Source: Occultella aeris (GTDB lineage: Bacteria > Actinomycetota > Actinomycetes > Actinomycetales > Beutenbergiaceae). Taken from it: a DNA stretch of 64,000 nt. How positions within the stretch are numbered: the stretch's first letter is position 1; each line of letters opens with the position of its first letter. The translations under genes were made by a program, and so were the position numbers. A model generated the notes under the pieces. That model did no database searches. It worked only from the letters and a program-made list of their open reading frames with translations, and was not told the origin of the DNA. Where the stretch lies: positions 1-64,000 of the forward strand of contig NZ_CACRYJ010000032.1 of NCBI RefSeq assembly GCF_902703175.1, given 5' to 3'. Below, piece by piece: positions 9,396-17,481 of the stretch.

Positions 9396-10304
9396 TCAGG
9401 ACGGCGTGGCTCGCCGTATGCCGCCTCGTTCGCCTGACCCGACGTGCGGGTCGCGTGCATGACCATCGACAGTTCGCGTCAGCGGAGCCGGATCGGCCGG
9501 GGTGAACCCGTGGCCCTCGGCGAGTGCGCCGGCGAGCAGGGGGACGACGTCGGAGCCGCCGACCTCGGCGGCGATGCGCACGTCCTCGCCGTGGCCGGCG
9601 GCGACCAGTTCCCGCCCGCTGGCAAGGTCGGCAAGCAGCGCGGGCCAGCCGGCGTCGTCGGCCGCGGCGCGCGCCTCGAGGAACGCAGCGCGGGCCACCC
9701 GCGCCTCGGGTGAGCACACTCCGGGCGCACCGGCCGACGCGGCCGCACCACCGCCGTCGGGCAGTGCCTCGGCGACGGCGTCGATCACGGCGCCGGCGCC
9801 CCAGAGGTCCTCCACCGCCGGGCGCAGCGTGTCGTCCGGCCACCGCTCGCCGGCCGCGACGACCAGGATGCCGACCCCTCGGGTAGCGGCCCACCGACCG
9901 ACCGCGGCCGCGTTGCGCAGACAGCCGGCGACCACCTGCGCGCCCGCGGAGTGCAGCGAGAAGGAGATCGTGGCGCCGTTCGGTGACGGCAGCACGACCC
10001 GCCGGACCCCCTCGGCCCTGCGGAGCGAACCGGGGGCGAGAGTGATCCGGTCCGGTCCCGCGTCGTCCCGGTGGACGGCGGGTTGGGCGTCGTGACGGAG
10101 GGCGTACTCAGCGGCGTCGGCACGCGCCCAGGGGTAGGGCAGCACCGTGATGCCGCGGTCCGCAGCCACCGAGACGGCAGTGCTGAAGCTGAGCACGTCC
10201 ACCACCACCGCGATCTCGCCGCGCCGGATCAGCGTCGCCCCGGCCCGGCCCCACTCGAAGCGGACCCGGGCGTCTGCCTGAGTGTGGGCGGCGTTCGGAG
10301 TCAA
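9396..10304 (-). CDS. ComB-like 2-phosphosulfolactate phosphatase family protein
   Basis: This roughly 300-residue protein fits the ComB family (Mg-dependent acid phosphatases). Signature segments are VVDVLSFSTAVSVAADRG, VVLPSPNGATISFSL, AGCLRNAAAVGRWA and the C-terminal DVRIAAEVGGSDVVPLL. In methanogens ComB makes sulfolactate for coenzyme M. In bacteria the physiological substrate is mostly unknown. The likely start is a TTG at 10304 that overlaps the TGA of the MFS gene as TTGA, indicating translational coupling. The tail after about residue 275 is low complexity and arginine-rich. Confidence 0.75.
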   Translation of the reverse strand: MTPNAAHTQADARVRFEWGRAGATLIRRGEIAVVVDVLSFSTAVSVAADRGITVLPYPWARADAAEYALRHDAQPAVHRDDAGPDRITLAPGSLRRAEGVRRVVLPSPNGATISFSLHSAGAQVVAGCLRNAAAVGRWAATRGVGILVVAAGERWPDDTLRPAVEDLWGAGAVIDAVAEALPDGGGAAASAGAPGVCSPEARVARAAFLEARAAADDAGWPALLADLASGRELVAAGHGEDVRIAAEVGGSDVVPLLAGALAEGHGFTPADPAPLTRTVDGHARDPHVGSGERGGIRRATPS

Positions 10305-11533
10305 AGGATCCCGGCCCGACGGCGGGTGGTCCGGTTCGCGTGCACGGACCAGCGGGGCACCCACCGCCAGAGCGCGAGCGCCGCAACGGCGCCGAGGGCG
10401 CCCATCGTCCCGATGCCGGCCGCGAGGGAGCCGAGCGCCGTGCCGGCCGAGACCACGAGCGGGCCGGAGGCGCTGCCGGAGTCGGAGAACAGCCGCCAGA
10501 TACCGAGGTACTGCGCGCGTTCGCCCGGTGGTGCGGTGTCCGCACCGAGCGTCATCAGGATGCCGGAGCCGATGCCGTTCCCGAAGCCCATGATCATGGC
10601 GACGATGCTGACACTGACGAGGCTGTCGGTGAAGGTCAGGGCGATCATCGCGGCGCCCATGACGAGCATCGACGGGATCGCCACCCAGAGCCGGCCGTAC
10701 CGGTCCATGACCTTGCCGGCCGGGTAGAACAGGAGCATGTCGATGGCGCCGGAGATCCCGAACACCAGAGCGGTCGCGGAGGGTTCGAAGCCGAGGTGCT
10801 CGGTCCACAGCGGCAGCACCGTCTGGCGGGCGCCCCGGACCGCGCCGATGAGCAGCACCGCCACGCCCAGGGTGCGGAACACGGGCAGGTACTCGCGCAG
10901 CACGGCTCGCATCGGGCGGCGCGGCGCGGCGTCCCGGGCGGCCACGGTGCGCTCGTGGGCCACCTCCGGCGCGACGATCACGACGATCGCGGCGGCCAGG
11001 GACGTGCCCACCCCGAGCCAGTAGGCGTTCGCGGTGTCCGCGCCGCCGTGGATCAGGGCGGCGCCGGCGAACGGGCCGATGAACAGGCCGATCCGGGCGA
11101 CCCCGCCGAGCGTGGACAGCGCCCTGGCCCGGCGCAGCGGGTGGATCACCTCGGTGAGGTAGGACTGCCTGGCGAGGGTGTAGACGGAGTTCGTGGCCCC
11201 GACCAGCAGCACGCCCGCACCGATCACGATGAGGTTCGGCGCGAGTGCGAGGGTGGCCATGCCTGCCATTGCCACGATCGAGGAGCCGATCATGGCCTTG
11301 CGGTCACCGAACCGGGCCGCGAGCATCCCGGCGGGTACGTCGGCGAGGATCTGCCCGATCGGTAGCAGGGCGGCCACCAGGGCAGCTGTGGCCAGGTCCG
11401 CGCCGAGGCCGATGGCGGTGACAGCGATCAGCGGGAGCATCGCCCCGATGCCGATCTCGAACAGCAGCGAGGGCAGGTACACGCCGGGGATCATCGTCCG
11501 CAGGGACGTGGTGTGTTCGGGGGTCGGTGTCAT
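10301..11533 (-). CDS. MFS transporter
   Basis: This 410-residue integral membrane protein has about twelve hydrophobic helices in two halves. The family loop between helices 2 and 3 is present as GMLAARFGDRKAM. The second half has a related GKVMDRYGRLW. These features support a proton-coupled major facilitator, probably an exporter of small molecules; the cargo cannot be predicted. The ATG at 11533 is preferred because the upstream 69 residues of the open frame are not transporter-like. Its stop overlaps the start of the ComB-like gene, so the two may act together. Confidence 0.85.
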   Translation of the reverse strand: MTPTPEHTTSLRTMIPGVYLPSLLFEIGIGAMLPLIAVTAIGLGADLATAALVAALLPIGQILADVPAGMLAARFGDRKAMIGSSIVAMAGMATLALAPNLIVIGAGVLLVGATNSVYTLARQSYLTEVIHPLRRARALSTLGGVARIGLFIGPFAGAALIHGGADTANAYWLGVGTSLAAAIVVIVAPEVAHERTVAARDAAPRRPMRAVLREYLPVFRTLGVAVLLIGAVRGARQTVLPLWTEHLGFEPSATALVFGISGAIDMLLFYPAGKVMDRYGRLWVAIPSMLVMGAAMIALTFTDSLVSVSIVAMIMGFGNGIGSGILMTLGADTAPPGERAQYLGIWRLFSDSGSASGPLVVSAGTALGSLAAGIGTMGALGAVAALALWRWVPRWSVHANRTTRRRAGIL

Positions 11534-11816
11534 CGCGGGGCCATCGTCTCGCACCCGCCGGACCCGGCGCACCGGGGGGTCAGTGGTCAAGACGGTGCGT
11601 CGCGGCCAGCTACAACGCCGCGGCGGCAGGAAATCCCAACCTACCGAACTGCGGTCATGATGCCGCGCGTCCGGCGTGCGCTCACACGCGCGCGGGCCTA
11701 AATTGGGGCCGGGGCAGACAGGCTGCGGATTGCGTGCCAATGCCCGTCGGCTCGCGCTCGATTCCAGCCACTAGTCTTTGTGGACAGTCGGAAATCTGGG
11801 GGAATGAGATCAGTCG

Positions 11817-13583
11817 ATGAATTCGGTGTGGGGACGAAGGGCCCTGCGCGCCGTCTGGGACTGCTTCAGTTGGGCGGCCGCCGTACTACTCGTGGTCGGG
11901 GCGCGGTACGACTTCACCTTGCCCGATGATCTCTGGGCCTCGGTCGGTTGGTATGTCGCTGCGGCGAGCGTGCTCCAAGTCGGCGTCGGCACCGTGCTCA
12001 TGCTGTATCGGGGCCGCTACAGGACCGCGAGCTTCGACGAGTCGATCGGCATGGCGGTCACCGCCGTCACCGTCGGGGCGCTCTTGGCGATCACCTTCGT
12101 GGTGCTGCTCGGCTCATCGTTCCCGCGCGCCGTAGCCGTCTTGACCCCGCCCATCGCACTGCTCTTCATGGCCGCGGGCCGCTGGATGTATCGGGCGAGC
12201 ACCAGCTGGCAGAAGAACTCTCGGGTACGCAACAAGCCGGTGCTCATCTACGGGGCTGGGGATGCGGGGCATCAGTTGATCCGGCTGATCGCCACCGACG
12301 ACGCGACCCAGTACCGAGTGGTCGGATTCATCGACGACGACAAGGCCAAGAGGAATCTCAGGTTGTTGGGCGTGCCGGTGCTCGGCCGCCGTGAGCACCT
12401 CCTCGATGTCGCAGCGAAGGCCGGTGCCCGCACGGTGATCTTCGCCGTGACGAACGCGGACGCCGCGACGATCCGGGAGGTCTCCGACCTGGTGATGGGT
12501 GGCGGGCTCAAGTTCCTGGTGCTGCCACCGCTCGCCGACCTGATCGGCGGGCGCGTCCGGCTCAGCGATGTCCGGGAGATCGAGGTGAGCGACATCCTCG
12601 GGCGCCGTCAGATCAAGACCGACATCGACTCGATCGCCGGCTACCTGACCGGGCGCCGGGTACTGATCACAGGCGCCGGTGGTTCGATCGGATCCGAGCT
12701 CGCGCGGCAGGTGCACCGGTTCGGTCCCTCCGAGCTGACCATGCTCGACCGCGACGAGTCCGCTCTGCACGGCGTCCAGCTCTCGATCTACGGGCAGGGC
12801 CTGCTCGACACCCCCGACGTGGTGCTCTGCGACATCCGCGATGAGGACGCGCTGCGAAAGGTGTTCGCGGCCCGGCGCCCGGAGGTCATCCTCCACACGG
12901 CCGCGCTGAAGCACCTGCCGATGCTCGAGCAGTACCCGGAGGAGGCGTGGAAGACCAATGTCCTGGGTACCCTCAACGTGCTCCGGCTCGCGGACGAGTA
13001 CGGCGTGCGGCAGTTCGTCAACATCTCCACGGACAAGGCGGCCGATCCGAGCAGCGTCCTCGGCCACACGAAACGGATCGCGGAGCAACTGACGGCGTGG
13101 CAGGCGGCGCGTGCCGATGGCACGTACCTGTCTGTCCGGTTCGGGAACGTGCTCGGCTCCCGAGGATCGATGCTGCATACGTTCAGCGCCCAGATCGCCA
13201 AGGGCGGGCCGGTCACGGTCACGCATCCCGAGATCACCCGCTACTTCATGACGATCCCCGAGGCATGTGAGCTCACGATCCAGGCCGCCGCGATCGGACG
13301 CGGCGGTGAGGTCCTCGTCCTGGACATGGGTGAACCGGTCAGCATCCTCGACGTCGCCAAGCGCATGATCGCGAAGTCCGGCAAGCGGATCGATATCGCG
13401 TTCACGGGGCTTCGCGGCGGCGAGAAGATGCACGAGGTGCTCATTGGCCGGGAGGAGGCCGACGCCCGGCCGTTCCATCCCCTGATCACGCACGTCCCGG
13501 TACCGCCGGTGGCGCCGGAGGACCTGCCTGCGGTCCATTCCCCGGCTGCTTCATCGGCGGCCGCCGAGCATCGCGCCCGCTAG
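11817..13583 (+). CDS. Membrane NDP-sugar 4,6-dehydratase (CapD/PglF/FlaA1-like)
   Basis: This 588-residue protein has the long form of nucleoside-diphosphate-sugar dehydratases. Four N-terminal membrane helices span residues 10-125. A first Rossmann domain has GAGDAGHQ at 146. A C-terminal SDR dehydratase domain has GAGGSIGSE from 286 and the catalytic T405-D406-K407 of the PglF/WbpM type. Homologues convert UDP-GlcNAc to UDP-4-keto-6-deoxy-GlcNAc, the entry to bacillosamine or FucNAc sugars. The downstream aminotransferase, acetyltransferase and phosphoglycosyl transferase favour the bacillosamine route. A TAGTCT box at 11772-11777 may be its -10. It ends at a strong bidirectional terminator. 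Confidence 0.9.
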   Translation: MNSVWGRRALRAVWDCFSWAAAVLLVVGARYDFTLPDDLWASVGWYVAAASVLQVGVGTVLMLYRGRYRTASFDESIGMAVTAVTVGALLAITFVVLLGSSFPRAVAVLTPPIALLFMAAGRWMYRASTSWQKNSRVRNKPVLIYGAGDAGHQLIRLIATDDATQYRVVGFIDDDKAKRNLRLLGVPVLGRREHLLDVAAKAGARTVIFAVTNADAATIREVSDLVMGGGLKFLVLPPLADLIGGRVRLSDVREIEVSDILGRRQIKTDIDSIAGYLTGRRVLITGAGGSIGSELARQVHRFGPSELTMLDRDESALHGVQLSIYGQGLLDTPDVVLCDIRDEDALRKVFAARRPEVILHTAALKHLPMLEQYPEEAWKTNVLGTLNVLRLADEYGVRQFVNISTDKAADPSSVLGHTKRIAEQLTAWQAARADGTYLSVRFGNVLGSRGSMLHTFSAQIAKGGPVTVTHPEITRYFMTIPEACELTIQAAAIGRGGEVLVLDMGEPVSILDVAKRMIAKSGKRIDIAFTGLRGGEKMHEVLIGREEADARPFHPLITHVPVPPVAPEDLPAVHSPAASSAAAEHRAR

Positions 13584-13627
13584 TCACCACCTCCTGGGCA
13601 CCAGGCGAGCCACGACCAGAAGACGAA

Positions 13628-13669
13628 GGGCTCGTGTGGACACATCCAAGGACATGTCCACACGAGCCC
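13628..13669. terminator. Strong bidirectional terminator hairpin
   Basis: A perfect 15-bp stem (GGGCTCGTGTGGACA at 13628-13642 pairing with 13655-13669) encloses a 12-base loop. It lies between the convergent ends of the sugar dehydratase and the repeat-peptide gene and can serve both. Confidence 0.85.
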
Positions 13670-13681
13670 GCGACCCGAAGG

Positions 13682-13963
13682 TCAGATCAGTTCGTCGCCC
13701 CAACCGTTGCGGATGAGCTCATCGCCCCAACCCGCACGGATGAGCTCATCGCCCCAACCGTTGCGGATAAGTTCGTCCCCCCAGCCCGCACGGATGAGCT
13801 CGTCGCCCCAACCGTTGCGGATTAACTCGTCGCCCCAGCCCGTGGCGACGGCGTCGTCGGACTGCGTGGCAGCGATGGCCGCGGGTCCGACGGCGACGAG
13901 TCCGAGTGCGGTCGCAGCAGCGACGGCGGCAATTCGGAATCTCAGACGGAAGGTCTTCTTCAT
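13682..13963 (-). CDS. Secreted tandem-repeat peptide precursor, six GWGDELIR copies
   Basis: The 93-residue product starts at an ATG with an ideal AAAGGAG seven bases upstream. Residues 1-31 are a classical signal peptide: basic MKKTFRLRFR, a hydrophobic core, then an AIA-A cleavage site. After a ten-residue acidic spacer the protein is nothing but repeats. Six copies of GWGDELIR begin at residues 42, 51, 60, 69, 78 and 87; the last lacks its final Arg. They are joined by single residues alternating N, A, N, A, N. Cleavage after each Arg would give nonapeptides NGWGDELIR and AGWGDELIR. No processing or tailoring enzyme is adjacent. Possible roles are a multicopy signal peptide, a modified-peptide precursor, or a small repetitive wall or matrix protein. 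I know no family for it. Confidence 0.85.
   Translation of the reverse strand: MKKTFRLRFRIAAVAAATALGLVAVGPAAIAATQSDDAVATGWGDELIRNGWGDELIRAGWGDELIRNGWGDELIRAGWGDELIRNGWGDELI
13685..13840 (-). repeat. 27-bp coding tandem repeat, six units
   Basis: Six 27-base units (the last 21 bases long) encode the GWGDELIR array. The units differ at the DNA level almost only at synonymous positions. Leu uses CTG, CTC, CTT and TTA; Glu uses GAA and GAG; Asp uses GAC and GAT; Gly and Arg also vary. The peptide itself is unchanged apart from the alternating N/A linker residue. The TTA codon at 13823-13825 is rare in such a GC-rich genome. Confidence 0.9.
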
Positions 13964-13996
13964 ATTCAGGCTCCTTTAGACGGGGTAAGGCGCGCG

Positions 13997-14025
13997 GTAT
14001 CCACAAACGTGGCTTGCACGATCAA
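13997..14025 (-). promoter_or_regulatory. Candidate promoter of the repeat-peptide gene
   Basis: On the minus strand TTGATC (14025-14020) and GGATAC (14002-13997, within TGTGGATAC) are 17 bases apart, followed by a short leader with AAAGGAG. This is a plausible sigma-70-type arrangement, supported only by spacing and weak consensus. Confidence 0.3.
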
Positions 14026-14114
14026 ATCTACCCCAGCCCTCCCGTCGGGGCGACCCCTCCGTATCACACTGGGCGGGTGAATCACCAACCGGCGTGACGC
14101 CGGCCGAGGGTGAC

Positions 14115-14957
14115 TCAGGCGATCGGGTCCTCCTCGGGCGACGGCTCCGCGTCGGGCCCACTCGGCGCTGCCGGCTGGACGGCGACCACCTCGATGTCCG
14201 TCTCGTCCAGGTGCGGCGCACTCTGCTGCCATTCGTGGCCCTGCGGCGGGACATCGGTCTCGGAGTGGGCGCCGCAGCCATGATCGAGGGCGACGACCTT
14301 GCCGTCGTCGGGCGACCACTCGTTCGCGCAGACCCCGAACACGGTGCCGAGCGACCCGGCGATCCGCACGATGAAGCCGCACTCGGCGCAGTTCGCGCCG
14401 GCGGCCTTGGTGCCCGCCGTGTCAGGACCCTGGGAGCCCGCGTACCACCGGCTGGCCGCGGCATCGATGGCCTTACGGTTCATCACCCGGTCGCGTCCGA
14501 GACCCAGTTCCGCGATCGCGATCCGGTCCTCCTCCGGGTCCCCGGTGGCCAGGTAGCCGGGCTCGAGCCGCTCGTCCTCGGCCACGTACGGGAGCCGGTC
14601 GGTCGGCCCGAGGTCCCCCGGTGCCAGTCGGTCAGCCCACGGGAGCCAGGCGGGGGCCAGCAGGGCGCCGTCGCCCGGCAGCAGTCCGCTCTCGCAGACG
14701 GTCGCGGTCCGGGACCGCGAGATCCGGGACACTGTCACGTACCAGCGCCAGCCCTCGTAGCCGGGCGAGGTGGCCGCGAAGTAGTGGGTTGCAAGTCGGT
14801 CCGCCTCCAGCACCATGCCGAGGTGGTCGCCGACGTCCTTCGCGCCCCCTTCGAGCAGTGCCTCGCGGGCCTGGTCGACGGCGGCTGCGAGTACGGCGTC
14901 CTTGGCAGGCCGGCGGGCGCTGGTGGTCGTTGAGGGCACGGTGAAGGTCTCCGTCAT
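14115..14957 (-). CDS. DUF3027 family protein
   Basis: This 280-residue soluble protein matches the actinobacterial DUF3027 family of unknown function. Recognisable segments are DAVLAAAVDQAREAL, HYFAATSPGYEGWRWYVTVSR, the LLPAPAWLPW-type stretch, and a small zinc-ribbon-like pair of cysteine motifs (CAECGFIVRIAGSLG and FGVCANEWSPDDGK). The C-terminus is acidic and disordered. It begins five bases after the cold-shock gene ends, an order conserved in many actinobacteria. It is probably co-transcribed with that gene. Confidence 0.85.
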   Translation of the reverse strand: MTETFTVPSTTTSARRPAKDAVLAAAVDQAREALLEGGAKDVGDHLGMVLEADRLATHYFAATSPGYEGWRWYVTVSRISRSRTATVCESGLLPGDGALLAPAWLPWADRLAPGDLGPTDRLPYVAEDERLEPGYLATGDPEEDRIAIAELGLGRDRVMNRKAIDAAASRWYAGSQGPDTAGTKAAGANCAECGFIVRIAGSLGTVFGVCANEWSPDDGKVVALDHGCGAHSETDVPPQGHEWQQSAPHLDETDIEVVAVQPAAPSGPDAEPSPEEDPIA

Positions 14958-14962
14958 GGGTC

Positions 14963-15346
14963 TCAGGCGTCGAACTCGTCGGCCACGACGCGCAGCATCT
15001 GGGCCACCTTGGTGGCCTCGGACTTGTCCGGGTAGCGGCCCGCGCGGAGCTTGTTGCCGGCGCGGTCGAGCAGTTTGATCAGGTCCTCGACGATCGGGCC
15101 CATGTCCTCAGCCGGGCGACGGTGTGCCCGAGCCACGGACGGGGCGGCGTCGAGCACCCGCACCGAGAGTGCCTGGAGGCCGCGGCGGCCGTCGGCAACA
15201 CCGAACTCCAGGCGTGTGCCGGGCTTCGGGGCCGGGGTGTCAGGGGGCATCGCGGAGGCGTGCAGGAATACCTCGCCGCCGTCGTCGGAGGCGATGAAGC
15301 CGAAGCCGCGGTCGGCGTCGAAGAACTTGACCTTGCCGGTGGGCAC
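14963..15346 (-). CDS. Cold-shock domain protein with C-terminal extension
   Basis: This 127-residue protein has an N-terminal cold-shock domain. It includes GKVKFFDADRGFGFI (RNP1) and GGEVFLHASAM (RNP2), which bind single-stranded RNA or DNA. A roughly 60-residue helical extension after residue 65 is typical of the long actinobacterial Csp paired with DUF3027. The GTG at 15346 is taken because AGGGA lies six bases upstream and PTGKVKFF follows, as in relatives; the longer frame adds 20 unrelated residues. It heads the minus-strand trio with DUF3027. Confidence 0.87.
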   Translation of the reverse strand: MPTGKVKFFDADRGFGFIASDDGGEVFLHASAMPPDTPAPKPGTRLEFGVADGRRGLQALSVRVLDAAPSVARAHRRPAEDMGPIVEDLIKLLDRAGNKLRAGRYPDKSEATKVAQMLRVVADEFDA

Positions 15347-15615
15347 GAGGATCCCTGACTCTCTCTGGTTCGTGATGCGGGCGCGCCGAAGTGCGCTCGC
15401 AGACATGGTGCGGCGCCCAGTTTACCCGGATGCCCCGACGACACCGAGCCAATACGGTGTTGACACCCTCGCTCTGCTCGGCCCGTTCTGTCGAACCCGG
15501 CGCGCCCAGGAATACGACCTCGAGGGGAGCTGTAGCCTGAAAATGAGGGCTCCGCTCCGCATCCCCACCAGATGAGGGACAACGAACTTCCGGGAGTCTA
15601 GAGGGAAGGAGCACA

Positions 15616-15647
15616 ACTTCCGATGCACGCGACTTCCGATGCACGCG
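15616..15647. repeat. Perfect 16-bp tandem duplication over a start codon
   Basis: The unit ACTTCCGATGCACGCG occurs twice in a row (15616-15631 and 15632-15647) and each copy contains an ATG. Because 16 is not a multiple of three, the two ATGs are in different frames. Only the first (15623) is in frame with the aminotransferase. Gain or loss of a unit would change the frame read from this start. Confidence 0.85.
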
Positions 15648-16867
15648 ACGCATGGACGCCCGCATCCGAGAGGGACGCCTCGCGGTCGCTTCGACCCGGG
15701 TCGGGCAATGTGAGCGGCCGCATCCACCTGTCGTCACCGGACATCGGCGCGGAGGAGGAGGAAGCGGTCCTCAGCGCACTCCGGTCAGGCTGGATCGCGC
15801 CGCTCGGGCCACATGTCGACAAGTTCGAGAGCGACCTGGCCGCACTCACTGAGAGAAGACACGCCGTCGCACTGTCCTCCGGGACAGCGGCACTCCACTT
15901 GGGACTACTCACCCTCGACGTCGGGGAAGGGGACTCGGTCATCACCTCGACATTGACGTTCGCAGCAACGGCCAACGCGATTGTGTACACGCGTGCCCGA
16001 CCAGTGTTCGTGGACGCCGACAGCACCGGCAATATGAATCCTGCACTGCTTCGACTTGCGGTCGAGGATCAGGGGAATCATGGCCGACGGGTGGCCGCAA
16101 TCCTGCCGGTCGACCTGTTCGGCAAGATGGCAGACCACGAATCGATCCGTAATATTGCGAACGAGTTCGCGATTCCGGTGCTTACCGATGCGGCAGAATC
16201 GTTGGGTGCATCAAGAGAAGGCCAGAGCGCGGGTTCGACCGGTAGTGCCGCCGCAGTATCGTTCAATGGCAACAAGATCATCACGACCTCCGGCGGTGGA
16301 GCGCTGCTGACCGACGATGGCGAAATTGCACAGCGTGCTCGGTACCTCGCGACTCAGGCCCGCCAGCCAACTCGACACTACGAACACGTCGACATCGGAT
16401 ACAACTACCGCCTCTCGAACCTGCTCGCCGCCTTGGGAAGTAGCCAATTGCGACGACTGCCCGCGATGATAGAACGGCGTCGAACGCACCGCCTGATGTA
16501 TCGCGAGATATTCCACGAAGTCCCCGGAGTGACCGTCTTCGGCGGACCCGACGGTTCAGACGGCAATGGACCCACTCGAGACAACTTCTGGCTCACATCG
16601 ATCATCGTAGACGCCCAAGTCGCTGGCTGGAGCGCCGACGATCTCATCACGCACTTGGAACGCGCCGACATCGAGGCTCGGCCGATCTGGAAGCCCATGC
16701 ACCTCCAACCCATATTTGCAAGCAGCGACTGCTACGTCGACGGCACCAGCGAGTCATTCTTCGAATGCGGTCTATCGCTACCGAGTGGCTCATCGCTCGG
16801 GCCGGCTGACACCCAACGGATCCGGGCAGCTATCATGGGGTTTCTGGAAGGCGGCCGGGAAAAATGA
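15623..16867 (+). CDS. DegT/DnrJ/EryC1 PLP sugar aminotransferase (PglE-like)
   Basis: This 414-residue fold-type I PLP enzyme probably aminates the 4-keto sugar made by the dehydratase at 11817. Landmarks are the N-terminal IHLSSPDIGAEEEEAV, the cofactor loop SSGTAALHLGL, TDAAESLG and the Schiff-base lysine K218 in SFNGNKIITTSGGG. The ATG at 15623 has AAGGAG eleven bases upstream. However, homology starts only around residue 32, so the GTG at 15710 is a realistic alternative. The 5' end overlaps a 16-bp tandem duplication. It is the first gene of a tightly packed plus-strand operon and overlaps the next gene by ATGA. Confidence 0.88.
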   Translation: MHATSDARDAWTPASERDASRSLRPGSGNVSGRIHLSSPDIGAEEEEAVLSALRSGWIAPLGPHVDKFESDLAALTERRHAVALSSGTAALHLGLLTLDVGEGDSVITSTLTFAATANAIVYTRARPVFVDADSTGNMNPALLRLAVEDQGNHGRRVAAILPVDLFGKMADHESIRNIANEFAIPVLTDAAESLGASREGQSAGSTGSAAAVSFNGNKIITTSGGGALLTDDGEIAQRARYLATQARQPTRHYEHVDIGYNYRLSNLLAALGSSQLRRLPAMIERRRTHRLMYREIFHEVPGVTVFGGPDGSDGNGPTRDNFWLTSIIVDAQVAGWSADDLITHLERADIEARPIWKPMHLQPIFASSDCYVDGTSESFFECGLSLPSGSSLGPADTQRIRAAIMGFLEGGREK

Positions 16868-17481
16868 GCGCCGGACACTACGCACCGGTAAAGCGCTTCG
16901 GTGATGTTGTCCTGTCCGCACTGGCTCTAGTCCTGTCCGCGCCAATACAACTCATCGTCGCTTGCCTCCTCGTGACAACCCAAGGACGCCCAGTACTCTT
17001 TAGGCAGACCCGCCCAGGTCTCGCCGAGCGGGAATTCACCCTTGTCAAGTTCCGAACCATGCGCGAGCCGGTATATGAGAAAGAACCTGACGCGTTGAGG
17101 ATCACGCGAACCGGTCGATTCCTGCGCGAGACCAGCCTCGACGAGTTGCCAACCTTCTACAACGTCCTCGTCGGACATATGAGTATCGTTGGGCCGCGCC
17201 CGCTTCTGCCGGAGTATCTACCGCTGTATACCAAGGATCAGCGACGTCGGCACGACGTTCGGCCAGGAATCACCGGAATTGCCCAGCTGGCTGGCCGAAA
17301 CTCCGTGCCGTGGGAGAGACGGTTGGAACTTGACGTGGAGTATGTCGAGCGTATGTCGGTACTCCTCGACGCGTCCATCGCGGTGCGGACCCTGCACTTC
17401 GTCATTCGTCGACGAGGTGTAGCCGAACCTGGGCATGCAACCTCGAGCCGTTTCGACGAAGGGCCGCGCACCCATGCCTGA
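16864..17481 (+). CDS. Phosphoglycosyl transferase, initiating (PglC-like)
   Basis: This 205-residue protein is the size of the small monotopic phosphoglycosyl transferases. These move sugar-1-phosphate from a UDP-sugar onto undecaprenyl phosphate to start a lipid-linked glycan. One N-terminal reentrant hydrophobic helix (13-38) is followed by LVKFRTMREP, the catalytic D93-E94 dyad in TSLDELPTFYN, and MSIVGPRPLLPEYLPLY. Its placement between aminotransferase and acetyltransferase genes suggests a bacillosamine-type UDP-sugar as substrate. The start overlaps the preceding stop. Confidence 0.9.
   Translation: MSAGHYAPVKRFGDVVLSALALVLSAPIQLIVACLLVTTQGRPVLFRQTRPGLAEREFTLVKFRTMREPVYEKEPDALRITRTGRFLRETSLDELPTFYNVLVGHMSIVGPRPLLPEYLPLYTKDQRRRHDVRPGITGIAQLAGRNSVPWERRLELDVEYVERMSVLLDASIAVRTLHFVIRRRGVAEPGHATSSRFDEGPRTHA

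Noticed and set aside
9325-9894. Long extension of the 199-residue hypothetical protein frame
   Set aside because: It overlaps the ComB-like gene in another frame. AGGAGG before 9324 fixes the start.
12114-13538. 474-residue minus-strand frame
   Set aside because: Antisense to the sugar dehydratase, with no recognisable domain.
13685-13840. CRISPR-like tandem repeats
   Set aside because: The 27-base units are contiguous without spacers, vary at synonymous codon positions and stay in frame with a signal peptide; they are coding.
13682-13963. RTX calcium-binding nonapeptide repeats
   Set aside because: The unit is nine residues and Gly/Asp-rich, but the order xGWGDELIR does not fit GGxGxDxUx: Asp and Leu are each one place early. 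Kept only as a remote alternative.
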